64,000 nucleotides of DNA from Gloeophyllum trabeum ATCC 11539 (Eukaryota > Basidiomycota > Agaricomycetes > Gloeophyllales > Gloeophyllaceae), in assembly GCF_000344685.1 (NCBI RefSeq), contig NW_006920428.1, positions 367,041 to 431,040 of the forward strand. Direction: 5' to 3'. This document shows positions 47,520 through 57,902 of this stretch, one piece after another. How positions within the stretch are numbered: the first letter of the stretch is position 1; the number at the start of each line of letters is the position of its first letter. A model generated the notes under the pieces. That model was not told where the DNA came from, ran no database searches, and saw nothing but the letters and a program-made list of their open reading frames with translations. Both the position numbers and the translations under genes were made by a program.

Positions 47520-49742
47520 ATGGACACGGACGCATCGGGTTCTTCTCGTCCGGACACTCAAACCGCAGTACTCGAGCCGCCAGGTTCGAATTATCTACAA
47601 ATTTCTTCTTATTTTGACGATTCCATCACGGGATACGCCCCTTCATCCTATCGCCAGCAGTCTCCGTCTCTCGATCTATGTGGATTTTCCTGCGACTCTA
47701 ACGACGTCCAGCGCGCCAACGGGATTATTGATTTACGACAAAGCTCGGGATACACAACTAGTCAGAAAGGCTTCTGTACCAATCCTTCCTGTATCCTGCC
47801 TTCACCGCCACTTACCGGCTCTGATCTCAAACGTACGGTTCCGTTGCCGCACGTTCACACCTTCACGGCGCCACACCATCACGCCCGCTTCAGCCACACC
47901 AATTGTTCCTCGAACATGCACCCGAACGACTACGCGCATTACGCACCTCCGTCTCCTCCGTTGACCATCCCGCTGGGCAGCCAGTCTCTGCCCGATACCG
48001 GTGACCACCTCGTATCGAACTCTGCTTTCAGCCAGCCGTCGTCTTCACGTGCCTCTTCTGTTCTGGAGCGCCAGTCAACTCTGGACTCTCCAGAGCTGCT
48101 CACGCCTGTTTCCCCCGCGTGGCACTTCCCTTCGTCATCCAAGTCGGAATTGGGCAGCATACTGCAGGATCCGCTAGAGTTCGAGTCTGAGCCCCAGGCT
48201 TTTGTGCATGACCTGCGTTCACCACCAATGCAACCTGATTCTCTCCCGCCGTTCGAGGATTTCCCTGGACAGAGCGAGTCGTGGGAGGCAAGGAGGTTGC
48301 GCCAGCCGGAGCTCCATTCGTTCCCGGGCTGGTCAAATAGTGGTGATGCGTTCGAATCAGATTCAGAACTCGATGAAGAACTATTACGTCCTCCAGAGTC
48401 CCCTCGACCTCGATCCATGTCCATGGATCTTCCTCCTGACGATTTTCCATACGGGCCACACCACACGTCTTCTGAGCTATGCTTCAATTCGAGTTTACAC
48501 GGTCAATCAAGTACGGGCAGAGACCCGCTATCGTTGTCTATCGACAGTCTATACTCGAGCGACAGGGAAGTGCACCCGCCTCCTTCTGCCAGAAGTCCGG
48601 TGTTACGTCTCCGTGCATGTCTGGACTCGGACGAGTCATTCTCCAGCATGGAATCCGTAATGCCTACGGAAGAAAATGAATACACCTCTTCCCTAACACT
48701 TCCCCCTATGCCTTCCCCGCTTCCGCCATCATCGTCATCAGACTTTGATCTCCCCTTGTGCTCGCCTTCACCTTCGAGGAGATCTTTTACCTCCCTTCCC
48801 GATCCAGATCTGGAGTCGGACAATCCCTATTGCCCCACACCATTAGCATCGTTAGACTCCCCCTCAAGGAGGAGCTTCACGGCTCTCCCAGAGTTCGATA
48901 ACGCAGATGAATTTGGTACCGCGCCTTTCTATTCCGTTCCCGAACCGCAGTCGCAACCGCAGTGGGCGTCGCCGCGACAAACGCTGCTGTCTCTCCCGGG
49001 AGTCGACACGGATGAAGAGCTCTTCCCGCCCATCGAACCCGACACCCAGGGAGAGTCGGAGACGCTCATGCAGAACGACAACGGTCTCCTCCTCCACCAC
49101 CCAGCAGACGGCCCCTCGCGCGACGACGAAGCGGAAGTGCTCGCATCTATACCCCTCGCGCTCCGCGCCGACCCCGAGGTGCGCGCCATTGCCTCCCTGC
49201 GCGGGCGCCTCCTTGCGTCAGAACGACACGCGCGCACGATCGAGTCCGCGTTCGCGGGGCGCGTCGCGCAGACGGGCAAGGCGCTCCTCGCGTGCACGTA
49301 CAGCAGCCGGCAGCAGCAGCAGTGCGAGGACGACTACGTTGGGTTCGACGTGATGGCGCAGCTGCGCCGCGAGCTGAAGGACGAGAAGGACAAGCAGGGC
49401 ATCGCGAAGCGCGTAAGGAAGAAGGAGAAGGAACGCGGAAGAGAGGTGGGCGCGTTGCTTCGGTTGAAGGTGGCGCAGATGACGGGACCGGGCGAGATGG
49501 ATGTTGATGAGCCTGGGCACGTGCACGTGCATGGACATGGACATAAGGGCAAGCATCGGGACTGTTGTGGGCATGGGGGTGTCTTCACGAGTGTTCACCA
49601 GCTTGTGGCGAAGATGGTGTTTAAGCGCCGGGAGTCGTACAGGCCGTTGACTAACAGGAGGGCGAATCCGTTCAGGCGGAGCAGATCGCCCCTCCCGCGC
49701 TCTGTAATTATTGCGGATTTCGAGGGTGGTTTGGAGGATTAA
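47520..49742 (+). CDS. hypothetical Ser/Pro-rich protein, 740 aa, His-rich C-terminus
   Basis: Single exon of 740 codons. Residues 1-560 are Ser, Pro, Asp and Leu rich and predicted disordered, with many SP/TP sites. A short repeat occurs three times: SPSRRSFTSLPDPD, SPSRRSFTALPEFD and a diverged SPRQTLLSLPGVD (about residues 415-500). A helical, charged segment at about 545-640 (ALRADPEVRAIASLRGRLLA, RRELKDEKDKQGIAKRVRKK) could form a coiled coil. A His/Gly/Cys cluster follows (HVHVHGHGHKGKHRDCCGHG), then a basic tail. It resembles a fungal regulatory or scaffold protein, but I do not recognise the family. GC rises sharply in the 3' third. Confidence 0.75.
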   Translation: MDTDASGSSRPDTQTAVLEPPGSNYLQISSYFDDSITGYAPSSYRQQSPSLDLCGFSCDSNDVQRANGIIDLRQSSGYTTSQKGFCTNPSCILPSPPLTGSDLKRTVPLPHVHTFTAPHHHARFSHTNCSSNMHPNDYAHYAPPSPPLTIPLGSQSLPDTGDHLVSNSAFSQPSSSRASSVLERQSTLDSPELLTPVSPAWHFPSSSKSELGSILQDPLEFESEPQAFVHDLRSPPMQPDSLPPFEDFPGQSESWEARRLRQPELHSFPGWSNSGDAFESDSELDEELLRPPESPRPRSMSMDLPPDDFPYGPHHTSSELCFNSSLHGQSSTGRDPLSLSIDSLYSSDREVHPPPSARSPVLRLRACLDSDESFSSMESVMPTEENEYTSSLTLPPMPSPLPPSSSSDFDLPLCSPSPSRRSFTSLPDPDLESDNPYCPTPLASLDSPSRRSFTALPEFDNADEFGTAPFYSVPEPQSQPQWASPRQTLLSLPGVDTDEELFPPIEPDTQGESETLMQNDNGLLLHHPADGPSRDDEAEVLASIPLALRADPEVRAIASLRGRLLASERHARTIESAFAGRVAQTGKALLACTYSSRQQQQCEDDYVGFDVMAQLRRELKDEKDKQGIAKRVRKKEKERGREVGALLRLKVAQMTGPGEMDVDEPGHVHVHGHGHKGKHRDCCGHGGVFTSVHQLVAKMVFKRRESYRPLTNRRANPFRRSRSPLPRSVIIADFEGGLED

Positions 49743-50061
49743 TGATCTATGGTGAGTCGCGATCTCCTCTGCGTGACTTCGCTAGCTGACTTAGGTAATT
49801 GAGGTTGCAGAAGAGAAGACCCACAGACCTGTACAGTATCAACCGTGTTCTATATGCTTTGCATTGCTATTTGTATCTCATAGTGGCATGTTATCTATAC
49901 CCTATGTGCATCCCGCTCAATCCTATCCTTTAATATCAGAACACGTAGGTTAACGCTCCGAATAAGTTACAAGGCGTACAACAAGCACTAGGAGGTGAGT
50001 GGTTTCATACATAATCGAACATATAGGGGTATAGATAGTCGTAATATATACTGAAGCATGT
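49743..50061. other. 3' UTR region between convergent genes
   Basis: AT-rich, with polyadenylation-like tracts. No gene seen. Confidence 0.35.
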
Positions 50062-51629
50062 TTAGGTCAAAGGGCCACCCGGAGCTGGGTAACCTTGGGT
50101 CTCGATTTCGTGAGACAGGGCAGGCTCGCCATCTTCGACGTGGGGCTGAAGCTCCGTGTGCTTGACACCACGATGCTCGAGAGCGTAGGCCCGACATGCC
50201 TCCCTGCTCTGCTCCAGCTGAGGATCTTCGCGATCGAGCGCAAAGATAGTGAAACCTGGGAAGTTGTACTCCAAGAGAGCCTTGAGATCGGGCAGGAGCG
50301 CCTTATCGGGCGCGTACGTGCCCGAGTTGTTATCGATGACCAGCTCCCAGTTCGTCTCGCTGTCCTGTATGTCGTCGCTGAAGTTCTCCCACCCGCCGCG
50401 CGGGCGAGGGTGGAACTCGCCGCTGTAGCGTACGGCCTCGGCGCAGTTGCTGTGCAGCGCGTGCTTGGACGCAAAGTCGACGAAGAAGGCGGCGCCGGTC
50501 TCGGAGAAGCGGAAGGAGTCATCCTCGACGGCGATGATGTACGTGTACACAGCGGGCTTGACGCGGTGCTCGAAGCGGGTGTCGTTCTGCCCGCGCCGGT
50601 TGCCGCCGTGCAGGATGGCGAGGACGTCCTCCGGCCCGTTGATCACACCAAAGCCGTTGGTCGTGCTCCGCGCGTAGAGCATGCGGTGCCCCGCCTGGAT
50701 GCCCGAGCGCACGGCAAGGGAGGTGCGGCCTTGGAAGATGGTCTGCGCGGATTTGTAGTTGACGTTCCAGTGCTGGACCCGGTCGCCGAAGAACAGCTTG
50801 ACGCCTGTGCTTCGATGAGTGAAGTCTGAGGCGGAGGGCGGGTTCTGCCTACCTTTGATGTACATCTTCCACGTGCAGTACAGTCGCTCATCGTTGACAT
50901 TCGTGAGTCGGCCTACTAGAGGCGAGAAGTGGCGGGAGTACCGCACTGGGCCATCAAAAACATAGGGATGCAGGTGCGGATCGTTTGTAGAAGGCGTTGA
51001 TTCGATCTTGGTCCGCGCACTTAGGGTTAATCAGCTTGCCCCTAGCAAGGACGTAGTCGTCGCTCACCTTGACCCAGAAAGTACCGCGATTGCGACTGAG
51101 CAGGGGCCCCTCAATCTCTGCCTCCTTGGTACCGGGCGAGATGCTGACGGAGAACTTGCCAATGTAATCGTCCGTGGGCGCGCCGTCGTCCTTGTCTAGC
51201 ACCTGGACGTTCAGACTCGCGTGCACCGGCACGTTCTTCACCTTCCACAGCTCGTTCCACACCGGGCTGAGCGTGCGCGGCTGCACCGTCGAACTAAATG
51301 TAAGATCAACCTTAAGCCACAACGCCGAGCGCGCCAAGCTATAAATACGAGGACACCTATAAACACTCAACTCACATGAATTTGATCTTATCGTCGAGTG
51401 TTGCCACGAAATAGGGATCGCTGAGCCCGACCACGTCCAGCTTCGGTAGGCCCGATGCGCCGATGAACTGGATGGCGAGATCGACATAGGAGACGTGCAG
51501 ATCCTTCTCCTGCGCGTACTCCCTCGCCACGCCCTCGATGTCGCGCGCCTTGTCTCTGGCCTTGTGCACTGCGCCATGGATCTGCTCGAGCATACTTGTG
51601 ATGCCTATCGGGTTTCTGCGACCTGGCAT
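50062..51629 (-). CDS. C2-domain protein
   Basis: Cytosolic protein with an N-terminal C2 domain, expected to bind phospholipid membranes, possibly with calcium. Exons 51629-51376, 51293-51068 and 51006-50062. The 61 nt intron at 51067-51007 (GTGAGC donor) restores the frame that otherwise ends at KRSAPASLCF; splicing gives FWVK-IESTPSTNDPHLHPY. After a 55-residue helical lead comes the C2 domain: VDLAIQFIGASGLPKLDVVG, LSDPYFVATL, TLSPVWNELWKVKNV and LNVQVLDKDDGAPTDDYIGK, with the Asp residues of the calcium loops (LSDPY, DKDD) visible. The C-terminal ~290 residues (DGPVRYSRHFSPLVG, KLFFGDRVQHWNVNYKSAQT) form a region common to basidiomycete C2 proteins, without known function. A further 48 nt in-frame intron near 50850-50803 is possible. 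Length is 474 residues (458 with that intron). Confidence 0.88.
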
Positions 51630-52198
51630 GCAGATGTGGGTGGAGTATATGGTATCGGTATAAAGGGGGCCTCCTACTCTTGTTTATTCACCCGCTATAA
51701 TGTCTGAATTGTGGGCCCGGGCAGTGCACACAAGAATTCGTTTGAGGAACCGTGCACAGCTCTGCTCGGAGATGATTGGAGTGTCTGGAGTCCTCCGCAT
51801 CATCGTGCCGACGGGTCTGTTCAATGTTGGCTTGGACGTCTTGGACAACTCTACACCGCGATAACAGCGCTATGTAGACAACGTATACATTGGCCCAGTA
51901 CAGAGGCTAGAGAAATGCTAATTGATACAGCACCATCGATCATATGTACACTATCCAAATGTCCATCCGGTTTCCCTCATTTGACAAGCCCTGGGCGAAA
52001 CACGCCCGCGGTCGAGCTTCAGTCGGAGGTAGACTGTCCCTTCTGAAATGGCGGATGACTGGTCCCGGATCATACCCCGTATGCATGATCCCACCGGGGA
52101 GGTGCACGGCGCTATCAGCGTGCGCCAGAGCGATCTTTGTTATCCAATGCAAGCACTGAATATGCCGCGGCATAGTAGCGAAGGGGATGAGGATGGAA
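51630..52198. other. intergenic, no gene recognised
   Basis: About 570 bases holding the C2 gene promoter and the 3' flank of the next gene. Overlapping short frames on both strands have no motif. Confidence 0.4.
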
Positions 52199-52860
52199 TT
52201 AGATCCAGCAGAGCACCTCCACTGAGGCATATCGGACAAAGTTCATCCATCCGGGGTACCTGAGTCGCAAGGCATTAGACTCAGAGTACACCGTACACGC
52301 ACCAAAGCAGACACCCTAACTGACCTAGCTTCCGGCCATATCTCTATCCTGTCCCCCGCCCTTAGCTCCTTCATCAGCGGATGGTCCTCGGGCTTCTCCC
52401 AGACAACCGTGCGCTTTCGCCAATGCTCATCCGCATGGCGATTGCGACAGATGTCCCAGCTGCCGACGCACTCCTCCCCGCGCCTTAGGACCGCGCGGAA
52501 CCACGTCCAGCTGTTCTCGTACGAGCCCCAGTGCTCGGGGAAGCTGCTCCACCCCTGGTCGTGACTCTCAATCGTGATGACCACGCGCATGACCGAGCTC
52601 GTAGGCAGCGGCGGCGTCTGGACGTAGCAGCACGAGTCGCTCTTGACGACGATCTCGGTGCCCTCCTCGGCGTACACGCGTGTGTAGTACTCCGCCTCGT
52701 GCAGGATTGGGTCCACGAGCTCTAGTGGGAGGCGGCTCAGGAGGGCATAGCGGACGTCGAGGATGTCCTGTGTAGAGGGGCCTGATATCCCGGGATGACG
52801 GGGCTCTGAGATGAAGAGTGATGCGACCGCGGATGAGAGGGCAGAAAGTAGGCCAGCCAT
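52199..52860 (-). CDS. small conserved fungal protein (LPLELVD family)
   Basis: Two exons, 52860-52325 and 52259-52199. The 65 nt intron must be removed, after which the C-terminus becomes GDRIEIWPEARYPGWMNFVR, a block I know from fungal proteins of this type (also found at the ends of ascomycete ankyrin-repeat proteins). N-terminal to it are SRLPLELVDPILHEAEYYTR, TPPLPTSSVMRVVITIESHD, QGWSSFPEHWGSYENSWTWF, WDICRNRHADEHWRKRTVVW. The start is Met 52860; an in-frame extension upstream is open but not conserved. It is about 198 residues, with a beta-sandwich-like pattern. Function unknown. Distant relative of the gene at 22293. Confidence 0.78.
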
Positions 52861-53579
52861 ACTGTGGCAAGTGGGTATACAAAAGCTGTAGTGCCGTGTG
52901 GCACAGACGTTGTAATAAACGTAAGTACCGAGCTGTGCCCAGGGCGGTCCAATGACGTAGAGGTTCCCACCACGTGAAAAGTCACGCACGGCTGCCACAA
53001 TCTTACAGTAGAGCCAAGGAAGAACCTGGAAGAACTCAAACACCTGGACCTGAGGTCTCTCAATAAGCGGATTTCGTCTTTTGGACCGCAGCAGCATTAA
53101 ACTGAAAGTAACTTCACTCGGCCTTGCAGATGAAATCTTAATACGGGCCTCGCATCCTATTGACTAAGCTTTTCCATATATTATGCATTTGTAGAGAGTG
53201 CTTAGGCCCGATTCAGAGGATAGCATTGTATGCCGCCTTATCTGTTCGCTGACGGAGGAGTCAACAGATTGGAAACTTCCACAAGGACGAGATGGGGGAA
53301 GACGATCAATCGGTCTTCCAGTCCAAGGGAAAAAAGCTGAAAGCTCATTTAGAGCGGAGGTATTACCATCACCAGAATGTCCAGGATCTCTTGTCTGGGA
53401 CTTCTGCTTCTTCCACTGGTCACAAGAGCGTGTACTTATTGGGTCAGCGATATTTAAGGAACCAGCCCAAAAGTGGTCCACGATATTCATTATATATAAC
53501 CATGCCTCAACTGCTTTGCTAAGTTTGCTTGAACGAGTTCAATGAACTCCTTCCGCTGTAAGTAGTCAGAGTCCATTCA
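52861..53579. other. intergenic, no gene recognised
   Basis: About 720 bases. The overlapping frames at 53164-53545 on both strands show no motif. Confidence 0.4.
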
Positions 53580-53916
53580 CGGGTCAATCGCACTTGAGCA
53601 GCCAATGGCAGCACGAGGTGGACCCACACGTGACGTGTAACAGAAGGCGACGCGCGCAGTCACACTCAGCCACTGCTCTCACACACGCGTTCTGCCCGCC
53701 ACAGCCTTTCCCGGATCCTATTCCTATAACTGCTTCCTCCTCGTGTACCGCTTTACCGTAAAATAGCACTGATCACTGGGCGTGGTAAAGGGATAGATCA
53801 CCCGTGAACTATCTGTAGTTCGTCTTCGCGACGAAAACGTGGTAGAACAAAGGCTCGTCTGCACTGATTGATCGATAAGCGGGATTCGCCGCTGAGCCAC
53901 GGCGAAGATATATAAG
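53580..53916 (+). promoter_or_regulatory. FunK1-type promoter, gene 5
   Basis: CCAAT at about 53601, GGACCCACACGTGAC at 53620-53634, the GAAAACGTGGTAGAACAAAG and TTGATCGATAAGCGGGA element at about 53832-53886, and TATATAAG at 53909-53916, about 45 bases before the ATG. The 53580-53770 block is homologous to the upstream block of gene 4. Confidence 0.7.
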
Positions 53917-53960
53917 GGGGTGACGCTCTGCCGATGTGAGTTCAACTCCTTCCTCCGACG

Positions 53961-56428
53961 ATGTCGTCTTCTAAAGAGAGTTCGTCTCCCCACAAGCCGA
54001 AGCCCGCCGGGCACCACCCATTTTCTGCCTCGATCCCCAACGCACACAAGAAGAGACGGTATAACGTTCTGGCCATGACCGACAGATACGCTGGCCCCAT
54101 GGATCCAGAAACTTTTTGTGATGAATTCTTGCCAGTCTCCGGCGAGCAAAGGCCCACTGCCGTTGCAGCATTCAACGACATGAAGAAATGTGAGACAGAG
54201 ACAGATATGTACAAGGCATTTGTAGGTGGATGCGTATCTCCGTGCTCCACATACGTTGACTTGTCACGACTCACTAGATTGCATGCGTCAAGGCAGCCAG
54301 ATTCTGCCGGGACTACGAATTCGTTGCTACTGCTACCACAAAAGACCCGAACGACCCCAACAAGAGAGGATATCAGATTGTGGATATGGGTCTCTATCAC
54401 AAAGACCATGCACCCGAACCTGGCCCAAACGGGGGGCTACCCGCTTCACGATGGGATAGAATTGCATTATTTGCCGAGTTTAAGACGCAAGCCAATTCAA
54501 AGTCGGCGGATCCTTTCGAAGATGGCGACACCAAACAGCGCAGGGAGGTGCGTGGCCAGCTCATAGGGTATGCCGCGGAGATCTTTGCACGTCAACATCG
54601 CACCCATGTATTCTCTCTCCTCATCCTTGGTGAATACGCACGATTTGTTCGGTGGGACCGTTCTGGCGCAGTATTTTCCGACAAGATCCACTACGCGCAG
54701 AAACCTAAGCAGATCTCCGAGTTTATCTGGAGGTTCGTCTGCGCTACTCCTCAGGAGCAAGGTTACGATGAGAGCGCCGAGGAGATCAAGAAGGATTCCC
54801 TTGAATACAAAGCTATGATGGACGCGCACAAGTACACGGACGTTCCTTACGTGGCGGACTATTTCAAAAAGACGTGCGACTCGGACTGGCCGTGGTACAA
54901 GCTCCGCGTCGACGTCGAACCAAGTCCATTTCCCACCGACGCCCCTCACCCCGAAACGTCTGCTGACGATCCACGCCTACCGACCCGGGGCTCTCCGACG
55001 ACAGAGCCTCGCTATTTTCTAGTGGGCAAACCACACACTCCGACGGCCGGTTTGACAGGCCGAGCGACGCGTGGATACATAGCCTGGGACCTTACGGGCC
55101 GCAGGCTGGTGTTTCTCAAGGATTGCTGGCGTGTAGACTCGCCGCGCCTGGAGAAGGAGGGCCATACTTTGCTCAAACTAAAAGAGGCTAAGGTTCAACG
55201 CACGCCTACCCTAGTATGCCACGGGGATGTTGGGGGTCAAGTGACATTGTCTTGCAACTATTGGCAGGAACGAGAAGGTGTGGTCAAGGCAATGAAGCCT
55301 CACGTGCATTATCGTCTTGTTGTGGAGGAAATCGGGTGCAGGCTTGACGACTTCGCCGATTCAAGAGAGTTGGTCTTGGTCATCTATGAATGCCTGTACG
55401 GTTCGTACGCGTTAATCGCTGGTTGCGATCTTCTGACGTTGATGCCTGCTGTCCAGCACACGCTATGGCTTTCAAACAGGCCAAAATCCTACATAGAGAT
55501 GTTAGTGCCGGCAACATCTTGATCATGCGGAAGGAAGTAAACGGGGTGATCTACTCCTCCGGTCTGCTGAACGACTGGGATTTATCAAAGAATGTAGACA
55601 TCAAGGAAGTCCGGCAAGTGGACCGTACTGTGAGCGTCTAAATTTCCTGTTGATGTTTCATGTGCGCAAGCTAACTAAGTATCCGCAACTTAGGGTACAT
55701 GGCAGTTCATGTCTGCGCGGCTTCTTCTTCACCCATCAAAGGTCCATATGGTGCAGGATGATCTCGAGTCCTTTCTGCATGTCCTTGTCTATGAGGCGGC
55801 ACGCTGGTTGTCACGTCAAGGCCGCACCTCCCTAGACGAGTTCATGCACTCGTTCTTTGATGAAGTCGAACCCATGGACAACGAAACTATTGGTGGAGTT
55901 CACAAGGCTCACTGCTTTTTCACTGGTGCGCTCGGATTCACATTCAAATGCGAGCAACTTCAGCACATTATTACGACACTCTTCGGATGGTTCAAAGCCT
56001 ATTATAACCTACACGAAGACCGTTCGCAGATTCCTGAGAAGGTTGCGAACCCTTCATTTAGTCTTAGCGAGGGGCACTCGAGACCGCCGCAGCCACTGGA
56101 CTTGGTGCCTGAGGGGAGTTACTTGCCCGCTAAGGAAGCGCAACCCCTCGATCCCAAGGTGGCCAAACAGGCCTACGCAGAAGTGGCTGAATACCTGCAG
56201 GACCATAACCACATGATTGCGCTCTTCGCTGGCCAATTACGCCTGCCGGATTGGCCTCAGAACGATAGACTGCCTGAATTACAAGTGGACCCATACTATC
56301 AGCCCGACCCGCTGGGCCTTGAGTCCACTTCCAGGAGGTCGTCTAAGCGCAGTGCCAGTCAGCTTACTGGATTGGATACGGATGTCAGTGAGGAGCGGAG
56401 GGCAAAGGCGTCTCGCAGCAGAGGGTAG
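53961..56428 (+). CDS. FunK1 fungal-type protein kinase, gene 5
   Basis: Exons 53961-54221, 54278-55400, 55457-55629 and 55694-56428 give 763 residues. N-terminal class region: MTDRYAGPMDPETFCDEFLP, WDRSGAVFSDKIHYAQKPKQ, EQGYDESAEEIKKDS. Kinase core: RATRGYIAWDLTGRRLVFLK then DCWRV, ILHRDVSAGN (H474, D476, N481; the residue before the loop is Lys rather than His), LLNDWDLSKN and GTWQFMSARLL. The charged C-terminus ends KRSASQLTG...RRAKASRSRG. Intron positions are as in the paralogues; the second intron has a GTTCGT donor, weaker than the GTACGT of the others. No broken residue was seen. Its promoter and N-terminus are closest to gene 4. Confidence 0.93.
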
Positions 56429-57646
56429 TTCGCGATGTACCTCTCATTTCCTTGCATACATGGCGATATAACCATGCACTATTTATTATATACTATCCTG
56501 TTGAATTATCCTAGAATGATTATATGCTGAGCGCACGTGTAGCAAGTATGTCTCAAATTTAGATGCTCATAGAGTAGGCTGTACTGAATTCCCACTCCGA
56601 TGAATATCCAATTTACAACTAGAACTGAGATTGGTCGTCACCTTGGAATGATTGCCAGGGCAAAGACAGAGATATCTAATGTGCTCTTATCCCGTGTCTG
56701 CCAGTCCCTACCAGGAACCGATTCCCTGTTCTGAAATACGAAAGACAGTGCCCAGGGCCACTAGCAGCGTCCGCGTCGGATACCGAAGACGAGATTTAGT
56801 TTGAACCGATCATGATGATTACTTTATTGTATCCTGCAACGGGTCATTCAAGAACATGAGGGGGACCGATATGGGCAACGCTGCCTCAGCCTATGTGCCA
56901 ATGGCATACGACCTATGCATTTGCATACCAGATAGGAGAAGAAGCGTATGCTGTCAGAAAATCGGACTGGATGGAGTAGATCTCCCGTACCCAGGGTTCT
57001 TGCGCCCGTGGGCCAGATATCACTGTATGCAGAGTCCCATTGTCTGGCATGGACATTTGCCGCCGTGCAGACGCCCCCTCGAGTAAAGGCCGACGTGTCT
57101 GGATCTTCATTGTTCTGCAGTGTCGCTAGTAGCTACACGGATATCACTTTGCAGCTACGCAGAGTGGCTTGCATCAATTTCACCCTCCAGTTGACGAACA
57201 CATACCTGGCACACCACATCATGCCACTGGATCATTCCATGGGCCCCAGCGCGCACCATATGAGCACAGCGGCACAATGTGATCCCCTTTCCAGAACCTA
57301 AGAACCGGTCCAGCTTCGGTCTGTTACTCTCCAGCTGGAGCTTCAGAACTTACGCAGACTGCTGACAATTGAAGCAAGTCGTCGGCAATCTTGTATCAAC
57401 AGTTCATTCTGCTTCAATGAGATCATGATGTCCCTACCTAGCCATTACCACTGACATTGCGTGGTCCGAACCCGAATTTTGCGCTCATAAGACATAACAG
57501 TGACAGTGAAGCATTCCAACAACTCGGGAAGCTCCGTCTGGCGCCGGCATCTTACCCCTCCTTTGCGGGATGGGATGAATTAATTATCACATAGGTGCTT
57601 GCACAAATGCAGCCAGAGTTTGGCTGGCCAGCTGAACAATTATTGC
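56429..57646. other. intergenic, no gene recognised
   Basis: About 1.2 kb after FunK1 gene 5, AT-richer than the genes. Open frames (for example plus 56948-57301) have no motif. Confidence 0.45.
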
Positions 57647-57695
57647 CATCCTGCGCAGTCCGGGAGATGTCCCGTCTCCCGGAAAGCGCAGGATG
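57647..57695. repeat. 49 nt near-perfect hairpin
   Basis: CATCCTGCGC pairs with GCGCAGGATG (10 bp). After a 3 by 3 internal loop, CCGGGAGA pairs with TCTCCCGG (8 bp) around a 7-base loop. It lies in AT-rich intergenic sequence. Confidence 0.75.
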
Positions 57696-57786
57696 CATGT
57701 CCCAATGAATATAATTTAAAGTAATTATTTCGAATCTTTGACGTATACAAGAGATATTTAGCTCCTCCTTGATTTGGTGTGCAAGA

Positions 57787-57846
57787 TTCACAGCCTTTAG
57801 CTGCTGTGGAGTGCAGTTCACAGCATGTAGCTGCTGTGGAGAATTG
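57787..57846. repeat. two tandem 30 bp copies
   Basis: TTCACAGCCTTTAGCTGCTG with the rest of the unit is repeated immediately as TTCACAGCATGTAGCTGCTG. Each unit contains the partial palindrome CACAGC...GCTGTG. Confidence 0.75.
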
Positions 57847-57902
57847 AGATGGAATTTAGTACTGATTGTTTACTTCGATATGTAAGTGAGATGCAAAGTA
57901 TA

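Noticed and set aside
50095..50829. 244-codon plus-strand frame
   Set aside because: Antisense shadow of the C2 protein; its length comes from high GC.
50954..51290. C2 protein ending at KRSAPASLCF
   Set aside because: This is read-through of a 61 nt canonical intron (51067-51007). Splicing restores the long C-terminal region.
7866..56428. A biosynthetic gene cluster spanning ADH, MFS transporters and kinases
   Set aside because: No backbone enzyme (PKS, NRPS, terpene synthase), P450 or pathway regulator was found; the genes are interleaved with housekeeping genes such as RAD7 and MED31.
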